A stretch of 64,000 nucleotides of DNA from Acinetobacter apis (GCF_900197575.1 NZ_FZLN01000003.1:240365-304364); one strand, 5' to 3'; positions 1 to 9,526 are shown, counted from the first letter of the stretch. Program-made: numbers and translations. The notes: generated by a model from the sequence alone, not told the origin.

Positions 1-144
1 GCATTTTGTACGGTCTTCTTTTTCCCAATCTCTATTTGGGTGTTATACAACGGCTTTATTTCTTATTTAATGATGGGGGTGCTGTTACTTGGTGAGTTTA
101 TCTTACGTAAGAGACAGCAAAAAATTCACAATGAATCATATTGA
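1..144 (+). CDS. C-terminal end of APE-cluster membrane protein (partial)
   Basis: An open frame runs from the first base to a TGA at 142-144 and gives 47 residues with no start in the window. It has a hydrophobic stretch (Phe/Ile/Leu/Val rich, about residues 5-35) followed by a basic tail with RKRQQK. The next gene starts inside its last codons, as in a tight operon. In aryl polyene clusters a COG4648-type inner-membrane protein usually stands directly before the AMP-ligase, so that is the likely identity. This rests mainly on position, because too little sequence is present for a family call. Confidence 0.6.
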   Translation, partial: AFCTVFFFPISIWVLYNGFISYLMMGVLLLGEFILRKRQQKIHNESY

Positions 145-1738
145 TTACGCTGATCGCATTTTATGTTGGGATAGTCATTTAACCGCTATAACATTTAATG
201 CATTTTGGCAAGATGTTGAGCAACAGGCAGGTATTTTATCTGAAAGTACATGCACGGAAATGGCTTTGTGGGAAGCAGATAGTTATGACTTTTTAGTCTT
301 ATTTTTTGCAGTGCTTACTACGGGTAAAACTTTAATTTTACCGCCAAATCGTGTTCCTGCTTTGGAAAAACAATTACAAGATCAAAATATTTATTTTGTT
401 GAGCGACAAACTTCGCATCAGTCTATTTGTATCGATTTTAAATTATTAGAGCAGGCTAAAATTGTCTTCTTTACATCAGGGTCAACAGGCAAACCTAAAC
501 AGATTGTCAGATATTTAAAGCAATTGTTGAATGAAGTTACGTGTTTAGAACAACATTTTTACTTGCCAAAACAGAGTGTTGCCATTGCAACTGTAAGTCA
601 TCAGCATATTTATGGATTGTTGTTTAAATTGTTATGGCCTTTACATACAGGTCGAAGCTTCTACCGAGAGCAATTACTATACCCTGAATACGTAGTACAG
701 ATGCAACATAGACTGCTTGGATTAGAGTTGAGTAACTATTTAATCTCTAGCCCTGCATTATTAAAACGTTGGTCATCGGGTATAGACTTGACGGCATGTG
801 AATCTATTTTCTCATCAGGTGGAAAATTAGATTCAGGGATTCGTGAGAACATAAATGTAGACATTTGCGAAATTTTGGGGAGCTCTGAAACAGGGGGTAT
901 CGCGTATAAAAAATCTGACGATGCATTATGGAGTGCATTACAAGGCGTAGAGATTGGAACGATTGAAAATCAACAGCTTCGTGTACGTAGCACTCATGCT
1001 ATGACTACAGATTGGGTGCTGACTGGGGATCGTGTAGATTTATATCCAAATCAATGTTTTAAGTTGTTAGGTAGGGTAGATCGAATTGTAAAACTTGAAG
1101 AAAAACGTTTAAGTTTAGATGCAATCGAGTGCGCTATTTTACAATTAGATCAGATTGAGCAGTGTCATGTATTGATGGTTGAGCATGAGCATCGTCAAGT
1201 ACTCGCTTGTGTTGCTGTATTGTCTGATGCACTAAAACTAGAAGCAAAACCTATTGTTGTTGCGCACTTAAAGAAAGAGCTGACCTGCTTGCTTGAGAAA
1301 ATTGCGATTCCTCGTCGCTGGAGATTTTTATCTAAAATGCCTATAAACAGCCAATCAAAAATAAATCACCAAAATCTAAAAGAATTGTTTGATAAAAATT
1401 TATATCCAATGGTTTTATCTGAATATATAGAGCAAGATCATTATGGTTTTGAACTTGAATTTTTGCCGGATTTACTTTGTTTTAAAGGCCATTTTCCGAA
1501 TCAACCTGTGTATCCTGGTGTAGGTCAAATTGCATTTGTTGATCACTTTGCAAAACAAATATGGTCCGATTTAGACTGGTGCTGTGGCTATGAGCAACTT
1601 AAATTTCAAGAGGTTATTCAGCCGAATCAAGTGGTTATATTGGCATTATCTCGAAAGGCACACAAAGTTAGCTTTAAAATAAGTATTAATGGTAAAGCTT
1701 TAGCCTCAGGCCGTTTTGTATATGAGTGTCAAATATGA
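131..1738 (+). CDS. AMP-dependent ligase fused to ApeI-type hotdog dehydratase (aryl polyene biosynthesis)
   Basis: Two domains are visible. Residues about 1-430 form an acyl/aryl-AMP ligase with the adenylate-forming P-loop FTSGSTGKPK near residues 114-125 and an SSETGG motif near 257. Residues about 440-535 form a FabA/FabZ-like hotdog domain with HFPNQPVYPG at about 453-462. In characterised aryl polyene systems the ligase (ApeH type) activates the aryl starter for loading on an acyl carrier protein, and ApeI-type proteins dehydrate the 3-hydroxyacyl intermediate. Here the two are one polypeptide. ATG 131 is preferred over upstream GTG codons because it gives a normal short overlap with the preceding gene. 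It overlaps the next gene by an ATGA. Confidence 0.85.
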   Translation: MNHIDYADRILCWDSHLTAITFNAFWQDVEQQAGILSESTCTEMALWEADSYDFLVLFFAVLTTGKTLILPPNRVPALEKQLQDQNIYFVERQTSHQSICIDFKLLEQAKIVFFTSGSTGKPKQIVRYLKQLLNEVTCLEQHFYLPKQSVAIATVSHQHIYGLLFKLLWPLHTGRSFYREQLLYPEYVVQMQHRLLGLELSNYLISSPALLKRWSSGIDLTACESIFSSGGKLDSGIRENINVDICEILGSSETGGIAYKKSDDALWSALQGVEIGTIENQQLRVRSTHAMTTDWVLTGDRVDLYPNQCFKLLGRVDRIVKLEEKRLSLDAIECAILQLDQIEQCHVLMVEHEHRQVLACVAVLSDALKLEAKPIVVAHLKKELTCLLEKIAIPRRWRFLSKMPINSQSKINHQNLKELFDKNLYPMVLSEYIEQDHYGFELEFLPDLLCFKGHFPNQPVYPGVGQIAFVDHFAKQIWSDLDWCCGYEQLKFQEVIQPNQVVILALSRKAHKVSFKISINGKALASGRFVYECQI

Positions 1739-2466
1739 AAATGGTTTTCATTATTCCTGTTTATAACCACCCACATTATTTAAATGAACTAATGGCCTAT
1801 TTAAAACAATTTGGCCATGACATTATTATTGTGAATGATGGAAGTAATTATGACACCTCAAAGATATTAAAGACTCTTGCTCAAGGTGAGCATGTGACAC
1901 TGATTGAACATGCTCAGAATATGGGGAAAGGTCAGGCCGTCATGAGCGGTTTAAAACAAGCAAGAATATCTGGTTATAGCCATGCCTTACAGTTAGATGC
2001 AGATGGGCAACATTGTTGGCAAGACATCTCTAAGTTTTTAGAAGCAGCTCAGAAAAATCCTTCTGCAATGGTCATTGGGCAACCCATATTTGACCAATCC
2101 GTACCCAAAAAACGTTTATATGGACGTTATGCAACCCATATTTGGGTATGGATTAATACCTTGTCTTTAGAGATTAAAGACAGTATGTGCGGTTTTAGAG
2201 TTTACCCTCTTGATGCAACGTTAAAGATAATGGATCAGTATACATTACGACCGCGCATGGGTTTTGACAGTGAAATATTGGTGTATTTAAAGTGGGAAGG
2301 AACGCCATTTATTAATGTTCCAACCAAGGTGATTTATCCTGAGGATGGCATTTCACATTTCAACGTGTGGGATGACAACGTTGAGTTAACTAAAATGCAT
2401 ACATCACTTTTTTTTGGCATGCTTGCTCGATTGCCTAAATTATTGCGTCACCAAATTAAAGGTTAG
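1735..2466 (+). CDS. Family 2 glycosyltransferase of the APE cluster
   Basis: GT-A fold family 2 enzyme of 243 residues. The N-terminus has IIPVYNHPHYL, then VNDGSNYDT, the repeated MGKGQAVMSGL loop and LDADGQH near residue 87, the usual nucleotide-sugar and metal-binding elements of dolichyl-phosphate-mannose-synthase-like enzymes. Aryl polyene operons commonly carry such an enzyme next to an acyltransferase, probably to build the carrier lipid or glycan to which the polyene is attached. Start ATG 1735 overlaps the previous stop (ATGA); a GTG at 1726 is possible but less likely. The sugar and acceptor are unknown. Confidence 0.8.
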   Translation: MKMVFIIPVYNHPHYLNELMAYLKQFGHDIIIVNDGSNYDTSKILKTLAQGEHVTLIEHAQNMGKGQAVMSGLKQARISGYSHALQLDADGQHCWQDISKFLEAAQKNPSAMVIGQPIFDQSVPKKRLYGRYATHIWVWINTLSLEIKDSMCGFRVYPLDATLKIMDQYTLRPRMGFDSEILVYLKWEGTPFINVPTKVIYPEDGISHFNVWDDNVELTKMHTSLFFGMLARLPKLLRHQIKG

Positions 2467-3390
2467 ATGAACATGGCAAAGCCTCGCTGGAATGAAGTGA
2501 AAGAAAAAGGTGGCATGCTACCTTTACTGATTATTTTATGGTTATACCGTTTAGGTGGCCGTTGGTTTATCCAATGTATTTTATATTTTATTGTGCTGTG
2601 GTATTGGATATTTGCGGCTGCATCAAGAAAAGCATCATTAGATTACCTACAACGGTTGCATTTATTTGCAGGCGAGCGCTCGCCGTTCACTCATTTACCG
2701 ACCATGACAGACACCTATGCTCATTTGATGAGTTTTTCCCAATCTATTTTAGATAAAATAGAAGGGTGGTTAGGTAAGTTTTCTCAGCAAGACTTACATG
2801 TCATGGGGCAGCAAGATTTAGGTCAGTATCATAAAAAAGGTTTGATTCTTATTGTTTCACACTTTGGTAATGTTGAGCTTTTGCGTGCAATTAAATCAGA
2901 ACATTTACAAAAAATTAATGTTCTTGTTTACCAAAAACATGCGTCTAAATTTAATCAGTTTTTACAAAAAATCAGTGATAAAGCCAATATTAATTTAATC
3001 TCTGTTGATGAATTAGGTGTCGAAACGGCAATATTTTTAGAACAAAAATTGGCACAAGGTGAGTGGGTACTGATAGCTGCTGACCGAGTGCCAATCCATT
3101 CCAATCGTGTGCTAGATGTTGATTTTTTGGGTGAAAAGGCTTTATGGCCACAAGGGGCTTGGATTTTAGCAAGTATGTTAAAAGTGCCAGTGGTCGCTGT
3201 ATTTTGTTACCGTTTTCAAAAAAAACTAGAAGTCCATATTCATTCGATGTCTGAGTGTTTACAGCTACCTAGAAGAACAAGAGAACAGGCATTGAAAGAG
3301 ATCACAACACAATATGTTCGATTGGTTGAACAACACTGCCTACGTGTACCTTATCAGTGGTTTAATTTTTATTATTTTTGGAATAAATAA
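2467..3390 (+). CDS. LpxL/HtrB-like acyltransferase of the APE cluster
   Basis: Protein of 307 residues in the lysophospholipid/lipid A acyltransferase superfamily. A hydrophobic segment lies at about residues 18-50, followed by the HX4E catalytic motif SHFGNVE with His near 132, and a later segment ADRVPIHSNRV resembling the glycerol-phosphate binding block. It is probably attached to the inner membrane. It starts immediately after the glycosyltransferase stop and two bases before the ammonia lyase, so all three are cotranscribed. By context it probably transfers the polyene or a fatty acid to the lipid carrier; which one cannot be read from sequence. Confidence 0.8.
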   Translation: MNMAKPRWNEVKEKGGMLPLLIILWLYRLGGRWFIQCILYFIVLWYWIFAAASRKASLDYLQRLHLFAGERSPFTHLPTMTDTYAHLMSFSQSILDKIEGWLGKFSQQDLHVMGQQDLGQYHKKGLILIVSHFGNVELLRAIKSEHLQKINVLVYQKHASKFNQFLQKISDKANINLISVDELGVETAIFLEQKLAQGEWVLIAADRVPIHSNRVLDVDFLGEKALWPQGAWILASMLKVPVVAVFCYRFQKKLEVHIHSMSECLQLPRRTREQALKEITTQYVRLVEQHCLRVPYQWFNFYYFWNK

Positions 3391-3392
3391 AT

Positions 3393-4928
3393 ATGCAGGT
3401 ATTAACCGTAGGTGAAGCAGCTCTTACTATAGAAGATATTGTTGCTGTTGCTAATAATCAGTGTCAGGTTGCATTGCCGCAAAACGTGGTTTGGAATAAA
3501 AAAATTCAGCAAGGTGTAGACTTTTTAGATGACCTTTTAAAAAAAGAAGGTGTAATTTACGGTGTGACCACAGGATATGGTGACTCATGTTTAATTGAAG
3601 TACCAATACATCAAGTCAACGAATTACCCCTTCAGCTCTCTCGTTTTCATGGCTGTGGTTTGGGTGAAAACCTTGATGTAGTCACTGCACGAGCGGTTAT
3701 TATTACTCGTTTATGTTCATTGGCGCGTGGGTTTTCTGGCGTATCATTATCATTACTTCAACGCCTTGTTTGGATGCTTAATGAAAATGTAATTCCTGTT
3801 ATTCCTTCTGAGGGTTCTGTTGGGGCAAGTGGTGACTTAACGCCATTATCTTATATTGCAGGTGCTTTGGTCGGTGAAAGAGATGTTTACATACATGGTG
3901 ATATTCAGCCCATTGCTAAAGTATACCAAAGCTATCAAATGGCGCCGGTAGTATTAAGACCGAAAGAAGGTCTTGCACTCATGAATGGCACAGCAGTAAT
4001 GACGGCGATTGCCTGCTTAAATTTTAAAAGAGCAGAGCAGATTAGTTTAGCAAGTACATATATTACAGCATTAAATGTTTTGGCATTAGATGGTAATGCC
4101 AGCCATTTCGATGAAGTTTTATTTGCACAAAAGCCCCATGTTGGGCAGCAACATATAGCTGCACAGTTAAGATACTTCTTAGCATATCAGCCAGATCAAA
4201 CACATCAAAGCCCACGACTACAAGATCGTTATTCTTTACGTTGTGCACCACATGTCATTGGGGTGTTTGAAGACTCTAAAGTATGGTTACGTCAGTTTAT
4301 CGAAAATGAATTGAACTCAAGCAATGACAATCCGTTAATAGACCCTATTGAACAACGTGTATTGCACGGAGGTCATTTTTATGGTGGTCATATTGCACAA
4401 GCGATGGACAGTTTAAAGTTAATGATTGCAAATATTGCTGATTTAATGGACCGCCAAATCGCTCAATTGGTTGACCAAAAGATGAATCATGGATTGCCAA
4501 GAAACTTAACTGGTGCAACTGCTGAGCGATTGCCTTTAAATCATGGTTTTAAAGCTGTGCAAATTGCTGTTTCAGCATGGACAGCAGAGGCACTCAAACA
4601 AACTTTACCTGCTTCTATTTTTTCAAGGTCAACTGAATGTCATAATCAAGATAAAGTGAGCATGGGTACAATCGCAGCGCGTGACGCCACTCGGACCATT
4701 GTGTTAACAGAACAAGTCATTGCAGCCTTAAGCTGTGCTGCCACGCAAGCAATATATTTAAAAAATGTCATCGTTTCCCCAGAATTACAACACTTTATTG
4801 ATTGGACGAAAAAGACATTCGACTATGTCATTGAAGATCGACCATTACAAAATGAACTACAGCAGTTGGTTGACAGTTTAGAAAATTTAGAGCTGTTAAC
4901 ACAGTGGGAGAGTCACAATGCATGTTGA
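3393..4928 (+). CDS. MIO-type aromatic amino acid / histidine ammonia lyase
   Basis: Full-length (511 residues) HAL/PAL/TAL-family enzyme. The Ala-Ser-Gly triad that cyclises to the MIO electrophile is at 145-147 (GSVGASGDLTP), the catalytic Tyr is at 56 (YGVTTGYG), and SSNDNPLID is the conserved substrate-binding block. The substrate-selectivity pair, which is Ser-His in HAL, His-Leu in TAL and Phe-Leu in PAL, reads Phe85-His86 here (SRFHGCG). The position inside the polyene operon suggests it makes an aryl-acrylate starter by removing ammonia from an amino acid, rather than degrading histidine. No hut genes are nearby. The substrate is not settled. Confidence 0.85.
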   Translation: MQVLTVGEAALTIEDIVAVANNQCQVALPQNVVWNKKIQQGVDFLDDLLKKEGVIYGVTTGYGDSCLIEVPIHQVNELPLQLSRFHGCGLGENLDVVTARAVIITRLCSLARGFSGVSLSLLQRLVWMLNENVIPVIPSEGSVGASGDLTPLSYIAGALVGERDVYIHGDIQPIAKVYQSYQMAPVVLRPKEGLALMNGTAVMTAIACLNFKRAEQISLASTYITALNVLALDGNASHFDEVLFAQKPHVGQQHIAAQLRYFLAYQPDQTHQSPRLQDRYSLRCAPHVIGVFEDSKVWLRQFIENELNSSNDNPLIDPIEQRVLHGGHFYGGHIAQAMDSLKLMIANIADLMDRQIAQLVDQKMNHGLPRNLTGATAERLPLNHGFKAVQIAVSAWTAEALKQTLPASIFSRSTECHNQDKVSMGTIAARDATRTIVLTEQVIAALSCAATQAIYLKNVIVSPELQHFIDWTKKTFDYVIEDRPLQNELQQLVDSLENLELLTQWESHNAC

Positions 4929-5343
4929 TGTTGAAATGGAAATACCTTTTCATGATGTAGATACCATGAATATTGTTTGGCATGGGCATTATATTAAATA
5001 TTTTGAAATTGCACGTTGTAAGCTCTTGGATTTATTTGGCTACAATTATAATGATATGTTGAATTCAGGCTATGCTTGGCCTGTGATAGATAGCCATGTG
5101 CGCTATATATATGGCATCAAATTTCAACAAAAAATTAGGGTCCGTGCAACGCTCAAAGAATGGGAAAATCGTTTAAAAATAGACTATCTTATTTTTGATG
5201 CTGAAACGGGAAAACGTATGACCAAAGGTTATACCACACAAGTGGCAGTGAATATGCAGACCCATGAATTGTGTTTACAGTCACCCCAAATATTGTTTGA
5301 TCGTTTAAAGGCATGGGATCTTTTTGTGAGTGATCAAGCATGA
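4918..5343 (+). CDS. 4HBT-type hotdog acyl-CoA/ACP thioesterase (APE cluster)
   Basis: A protein of 141 residues with the 4-hydroxybenzoyl-CoA thioesterase signature near the N-terminus: HDVDTMNIVWHGHYIKYFE, in which the Asp in the first turn is the usual catalytic acid, as in YbgC and FcbC. It overlaps the ammonia lyase by 11 bases and the LolA-like gene by 4 bases. ApeK-type thioesterases occupy this place in known aryl polyene operons and are thought to release or proofread acyl carrier protein thioesters. Single-domain cytoplasmic enzyme. Confidence 0.85.
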   Translation: MHVDVEMEIPFHDVDTMNIVWHGHYIKYFEIARCKLLDLFGYNYNDMLNSGYAWPVIDSHVRYIYGIKFQQKIRVRATLKEWENRLKIDYLIFDAETGKRMTKGYTTQVAVNMQTHELCLQSPQILFDRLKAWDLFVSDQA

Positions 5344-5954
5344 AGCATGGGTTAATTATTTTTTTTCTAAGTTTATTTTCTGTATCAGCGATGGCCGATG
5401 TAAGTCAAGCTCGAAGTATTTTTCAACAGTTGGCACATACACCAACCATACGGGCACACTTTGAACAGCAAAAGACAATGACCAGTTTAAACAGAACATT
5501 TACTTCACAAGGTGATGTTCTATTTAGCCAACAGTATGGTGTGTTATGGCAAATTAAAAAACCAGTACAGGCTGATTTGATTGTCACTGAGAGGAAGCTG
5601 ATTCAAAAAACCAAGCGTACTATGAGTGAAATGAATGTTAAACAATCTGAATATGGTTCAATTGCAACACTTTTTTTACAGCTAATGGCAGGTGATGAAG
5701 AAACTTTGGTCAAAAACTTTAATTTAATGTCAGTAGAAAAAAATAATGCCCACTGGAAAATTCAATTAACACCTAAACATGCTTTATTTAAAAAACTGTT
5801 TGATCAGGTTGATATGCAAGGCGGTCAGTATCTTGATCACATCGTTTTACATGAAAAAGCCGGGAATTCGACAACCATTCGCTTTAGCCAACAATCAGCA
5901 CAACCTCAACAATTAAATGTACAAGAATATGCACTTTTCCAATTGGCAAAATAA
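5340..5954 (+). CDS. LolA-like periplasmic lipid carrier (APE cluster)
   Basis: Protein of 204 residues with a clear signal peptide (KHG, then a hydrophobic core, cleavage likely after AMA-D at about 19). The mature part has the LolA/outer-membrane lipoprotein carrier pattern: ARSIFQQLAHTPTIRAHFEQQK followed by beta strands, including FTSQGDVLFSQQYGVLWQIKKP. This half-barrel fold binds acyl chains. Between an acyltransferase and an MMPL exporter it most likely shuttles the polyene lipid across the periplasm. It overlaps the next gene by 38 bases, a large but common overlap in these operons. Confidence 0.85.
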   Translation: MKHGLIIFFLSLFSVSAMADVSQARSIFQQLAHTPTIRAHFEQQKTMTSLNRTFTSQGDVLFSQQYGVLWQIKKPVQADLIVTERKLIQKTKRTMSEMNVKQSEYGSIATLFLQLMAGDEETLVKNFNLMSVEKNNAHWKIQLTPKHALFKKLFDQVDMQGGQYLDHIVLHEKAGNSTTIRFSQQSAQPQQLNVQEYALFQLAK

Positions 5955-8247
5955 ATTCACTTTTATTTGGGTAATTATTTTACTCATTATTGGTCTTTTG
6001 ACAGCCATATTATGGATGAATGAGCGTGTTCATATTCAAGCAAATATTTTTGCTTTGCTTCCAAAAGCTGAACAAAATGTGAGTGTACAAAACACACAAC
6101 GTTATATGGGTGACCAATTAAATCAGAAAGTATTTCTTGTACTTGATGCAAAAGACGAACATTCACTGAATCAAGCCACTCAATTGATCACACAAGCGGC
6201 CAAACATACCAACGAATTAGAGCCGATACACCATCAATTTGATACAGCGCAGTTTGGTCAAACTTTGTTTAAACATCGTGTAGGCTTGTTAAGCCAAGCA
6301 GATATTGACCGATTACAACATCAAGATTATGCATTTTTGATTGAACAAAGTGTATTGCAATTTGCAAGCCCTGGCATACCACTGACAGCAGAACTGTTAA
6401 AACAAGATCCATTGTTATTATTTCCCCGATATTTAATGGGGTTAAGTGAATTACAAACACAAAATAATGTACGTTTAGAGCAGGGTTTTGCCACTATTCA
6501 AGATGATAAAGGTTACTCTCGGCTCATTGTTTTAGAGTTGAAAAATAGTCCTTATAATATTGATTACCAAGAAAAAGTAATGCAGTGGATTGGTTTGCAA
6601 AAACAAGGGCTTGCTTCACTTTCTGTTCAAAGTCATTGGACAGGAACATTGATCTTTGCAAGCTTTGGTACCCAGTCTGCACAAAATGAAATTTCAACTA
6701 TTGGTTTGGGCTCAAGTTTAGGTTTGATTGGTCTAGTTTGGTTTGGTTTTCGTTCTTTACGCCCGATGCTCACAGAGTTTATTGCTGTAAGTAGTGGTTC
6801 ATTGGTGGCTTTTTTTGTTACCCATTCAATATTTGGTGAAATTCATCTGATGACATTGGTCTTTGGGGCCAGTCTTATAGGCGTTTGTGTTGATTTTTCT
6901 TTTTACTTTATGGCGTTACAGTCTCAGCATCGGCAGCATGATGGCTTTACGATTTTAAAACCTTTGCTTCCAAGTTTATTTATGGGACTTATGACCACAA
7001 TTGTGGCGTATTTAGCACTCAGTTTTTCTCCATTTCCAGGCTTTAGGCAAATTGCTGTATTTTCCATGGTGGGTTTGGCCGCAGCTTGGATTACGAGTAT
7101 TTTACTCTTACCAAGATTACCTGCATTAAATGCAAATTCCGCATTGCAACGTTTGTCTTGGATTGGAGATATAAGGACTAAGTTTCAAGAAAAGAAAATA
7201 TTACGTTTGAGTGCTATTTTTTTCATTGTAATAACTGGGGTGTGGGGAATTTACCACATCAAAGTGAATGATGATGTACGTAATTTACAAAGCATGAATG
7301 ATCAACTCAAGCAAGAAGATCGCTATATTCGTGAACGGTTTGTACAACCTCAAACAACAGATTATTTCATTATTGAAGGACAAAATGTTGCTCAACTTGA
7401 GCAAGACTTAATCACAAAACTTAAAACATTAAAAATAAAAGGGGATGTTGAGAACTTTCAAGCATTGGGTCAATGGCTACCGACAGCTCAACAGCAAAAT
7501 GAGAATAAAAGACAACTCATGAATTTGCCACGTAGTATGTTAGAAGATTATGCACTTGCAACCAATACGCCTATCGAAGATATTTTAGTATGGCAAAAAC
7601 AGTTAGATAGTCAGCCAATATTGAGCATTGCAGATATGCAGATGCACCCTTTATTTTTCTTACAGCAAAATAAAAATATACGACTGGTATTGGTACGAGG
7701 CAAACCAAGTGTTCTTCATGCTTTGCAGACATCACAGATTCACTATCAACAGCCAATACAAACATTATCAGACATGTTTAAAGACCATAGGCAGCAGGCA
7801 ACCAAACTTTTGCTTTATGCATTGATTGGACTTGCCATTGGGCTTGGTGTGATTTATGGCTTTCATTCGATTGTTCCGCTTATGCTACCTGTCAGTATGG
7901 CATTGCTTACCACATTTGCAATTCAATCATTTTTAGGCGTGCAAATAAATTTATTTAGCCTAATGGGGACATTTCTTATTCTTGGAATTGGTGTAGATTA
8001 CGCTATTTTTTATCGCCATGGACATGATCATAGCAACGTTGTAGGAATGGCATTATTTCTATGCATGTTGTCGACATTGTTAGGCTTTGGCTTACTGTCT
8101 TTTAGCAATACATATGCCATTCATTGTTTTGGTTTAACTGTGTTGCTCGGGGTTATTTTTTCATTTGTGTATGCCACATTATTTACGGTCTCTGACCAAT
8201 ATCACCAAGTTCTCAAGGATTTAAAAAAGGGGAAAAATTATGATTGA
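5917..8247 (+). CDS. MMPL/RND-family exporter (APE cluster)
   Basis: Integral inner-membrane transporter of 776 residues with the RND/MMPL layout: one N-terminal helix (about residues 10-32), a periplasmic loop of some 200 residues, a block of helices around 260-400 (GASLIGVCVDFSFYF), a second periplasmic loop, and a final helix block around 630-765 (LGIGVDYAIFYRHG). The two internal GxxxDF/Y motifs in the helix blocks are typical of MMPL proteins. It is probably driven by the proton gradient and exports the polyene lipid to the LolA-like carrier. ATG 5917 and ATG 5929 are both possible starts; neither has a strong ribosome site. Confidence 0.85.
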   Translation: MYKNMHFSNWQNKFTFIWVIILLIIGLLTAILWMNERVHIQANIFALLPKAEQNVSVQNTQRYMGDQLNQKVFLVLDAKDEHSLNQATQLITQAAKHTNELEPIHHQFDTAQFGQTLFKHRVGLLSQADIDRLQHQDYAFLIEQSVLQFASPGIPLTAELLKQDPLLLFPRYLMGLSELQTQNNVRLEQGFATIQDDKGYSRLIVLELKNSPYNIDYQEKVMQWIGLQKQGLASLSVQSHWTGTLIFASFGTQSAQNEISTIGLGSSLGLIGLVWFGFRSLRPMLTEFIAVSSGSLVAFFVTHSIFGEIHLMTLVFGASLIGVCVDFSFYFMALQSQHRQHDGFTILKPLLPSLFMGLMTTIVAYLALSFSPFPGFRQIAVFSMVGLAAAWITSILLLPRLPALNANSALQRLSWIGDIRTKFQEKKILRLSAIFFIVITGVWGIYHIKVNDDVRNLQSMNDQLKQEDRYIRERFVQPQTTDYFIIEGQNVAQLEQDLITKLKTLKIKGDVENFQALGQWLPTAQQQNENKRQLMNLPRSMLEDYALATNTPIEDILVWQKQLDSQPILSIADMQMHPLFFLQQNKNIRLVLVRGKPSVLHALQTSQIHYQQPIQTLSDMFKDHRQQATKLLLYALIGLAIGLGVIYGFHSIVPLMLPVSMALLTTFAIQSFLGVQINLFSLMGTFLILGIGVDYAIFYRHGHDHSNVVGMALFLCMLSTLLGFGLLSFSNTYAIHCFGLTVLLGVIFSFVYATLFTVSDQYHQVLKDLKKGKNYD

Positions 8248-9526
8248 ACAAACAGATATTGTTATTATTGGGGCTGGGCCTGCAGGCAGTTCAGCCGCAG
8301 CATTATTACGAAAAAAAGGCCATGCTGTAACTATTATAGAGCGTCAACATTTCCCACGTTTTAGTATTGGGGAGTCATTGTTACCGCAATCTATGGTATT
8401 TTTGGACGAAGCAGGATTACTAGATCTTGTACGTCAAAATGTAGATAAATATGCTTTTCAATATAAAAATGGTGCGAGTTTTTTAAGAGGTCAGCAAACC
8501 AGTTTTTATGATTTTAGAAATAAGTTTACTGCAGGGCCTGGGACCACATGGCAAGTTAGAAGAGCCAATTTTGATCATCTTTTGGCACAAGGTGCACAAG
8601 CCTTGGGGGCAGATATTCGCTTTGGTCACGAAGTACTTCAGGTTGATGTAGAAAGTGCGAACCCTATATTAACTATTCAAAATGAGCAGCAACAAACCTA
8701 TCAAATACAGGCTAAGTTTTTATTTGATGCCAGTGGTTTCGGCCGTGTTTTACCAAAACTCTTAGATTTGGAAAGTCCTTCTAATTTTCCGGTACGCCGT
8801 GCATTATTCACGCATATTGAAGATGGTATTACGGATCATGATGCTTTTGATCGAGAGAAAATTTTAATTACAGTACATGAAAAGGATAACAGAGCATGGT
8901 ACTGGACCATTCCATTTGCCGATGGACGCTCATCTTTTGGTGTGGTTGCAGAACAAGATTTTTTTGATGGCTATGGCTTTGCAGACTCTACGCCTGATGA
9001 ATTATTAAAGCGCATTTTAGCAGATGATCCTGCTTTGTCTTTGGTGTTGAAACAGGCAAAATTTGATACGCCCGTAGGTACATTGGTTGGTTATGCGGCA
9101 GATGTAAAGCATCTTGCACAACATAATTATGCATTATTAGGCAATGCGGGTGAGTTTCTAGATCCTGTATTTTCATCTGGCGTTACTATTGCTTTAAAGT
9201 CTTCAAGTTTGGCTGTGCCATTGGTTGAGCGAGTATTACAAGGTGATACAGTAGATTGGTTTGAAGAATATGAAAAACCGTTGCGTCAAGGAATTGATGT
9301 TTTTCGTGCCTATGTTGAAGCATGGTATACGGGTGAATTTCAAGATGTTGTTTTCTCAACGTATCAAAAAAAGAATGTCAATATTCAGAATATGATTTCT
9401 TCATTGCTTGCAGGTTATGCATGGGATACCAGTAATCCAATACATAGCAATGCAAAGCGCCGTTTAAGTGCTATTGCTGAATATTGCCGAGAAGGTGAAA
9501 ATGAGAAATTGCATACGCTTTGCTAA
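8240..9526 (+). CDS. FAD-dependent oxidoreductase (APE cluster)
   Basis: Flavoprotein monooxygenase or reductase of 428 residues. The dinucleotide-binding GAGPAGSSAAAL motif is at residues 11-22, a second FAD motif is near LLGNAGEFLDPVFSSG (about 300), and IGESLLP follows the first strand, a pattern shared with tryptophan-halogenase-like and geranylgeranyl-reductase-like enzymes. It has no obvious membrane segment. A purine-rich AAAAAAGGGG site lies just before ATG 8240, and the gene overlaps the MMPL gene by 8 bases. Flavoenzymes of this kind are frequent in aryl polyene and flexirubin clusters; the reaction, perhaps ring hydroxylation or desaturation, is not known here. Confidence 0.8.
   Translation: MIEQTDIVIIGAGPAGSSAAALLRKKGHAVTIIERQHFPRFSIGESLLPQSMVFLDEAGLLDLVRQNVDKYAFQYKNGASFLRGQQTSFYDFRNKFTAGPGTTWQVRRANFDHLLAQGAQALGADIRFGHEVLQVDVESANPILTIQNEQQQTYQIQAKFLFDASGFGRVLPKLLDLESPSNFPVRRALFTHIEDGITDHDAFDREKILITVHEKDNRAWYWTIPFADGRSSFGVVAEQDFFDGYGFADSTPDELLKRILADDPALSLVLKQAKFDTPVGTLVGYAADVKHLAQHNYALLGNAGEFLDPVFSSGVTIALKSSSLAVPLVERVLQGDTVDWFEEYEKPLRQGIDVFRAYVEAWYTGEFQDVVFSTYQKKNVNIQNMISSLLAGYAWDTSNPIHSNAKRRLSAIAEYCREGENEKLHTLC

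Noticed and set aside
3393..4928. hutH of a histidine-degradation operon
   Set aside because: No other hut gene is nearby, the selectivity pair differs from histidine lyases, and the gene is embedded in a polyene operon.
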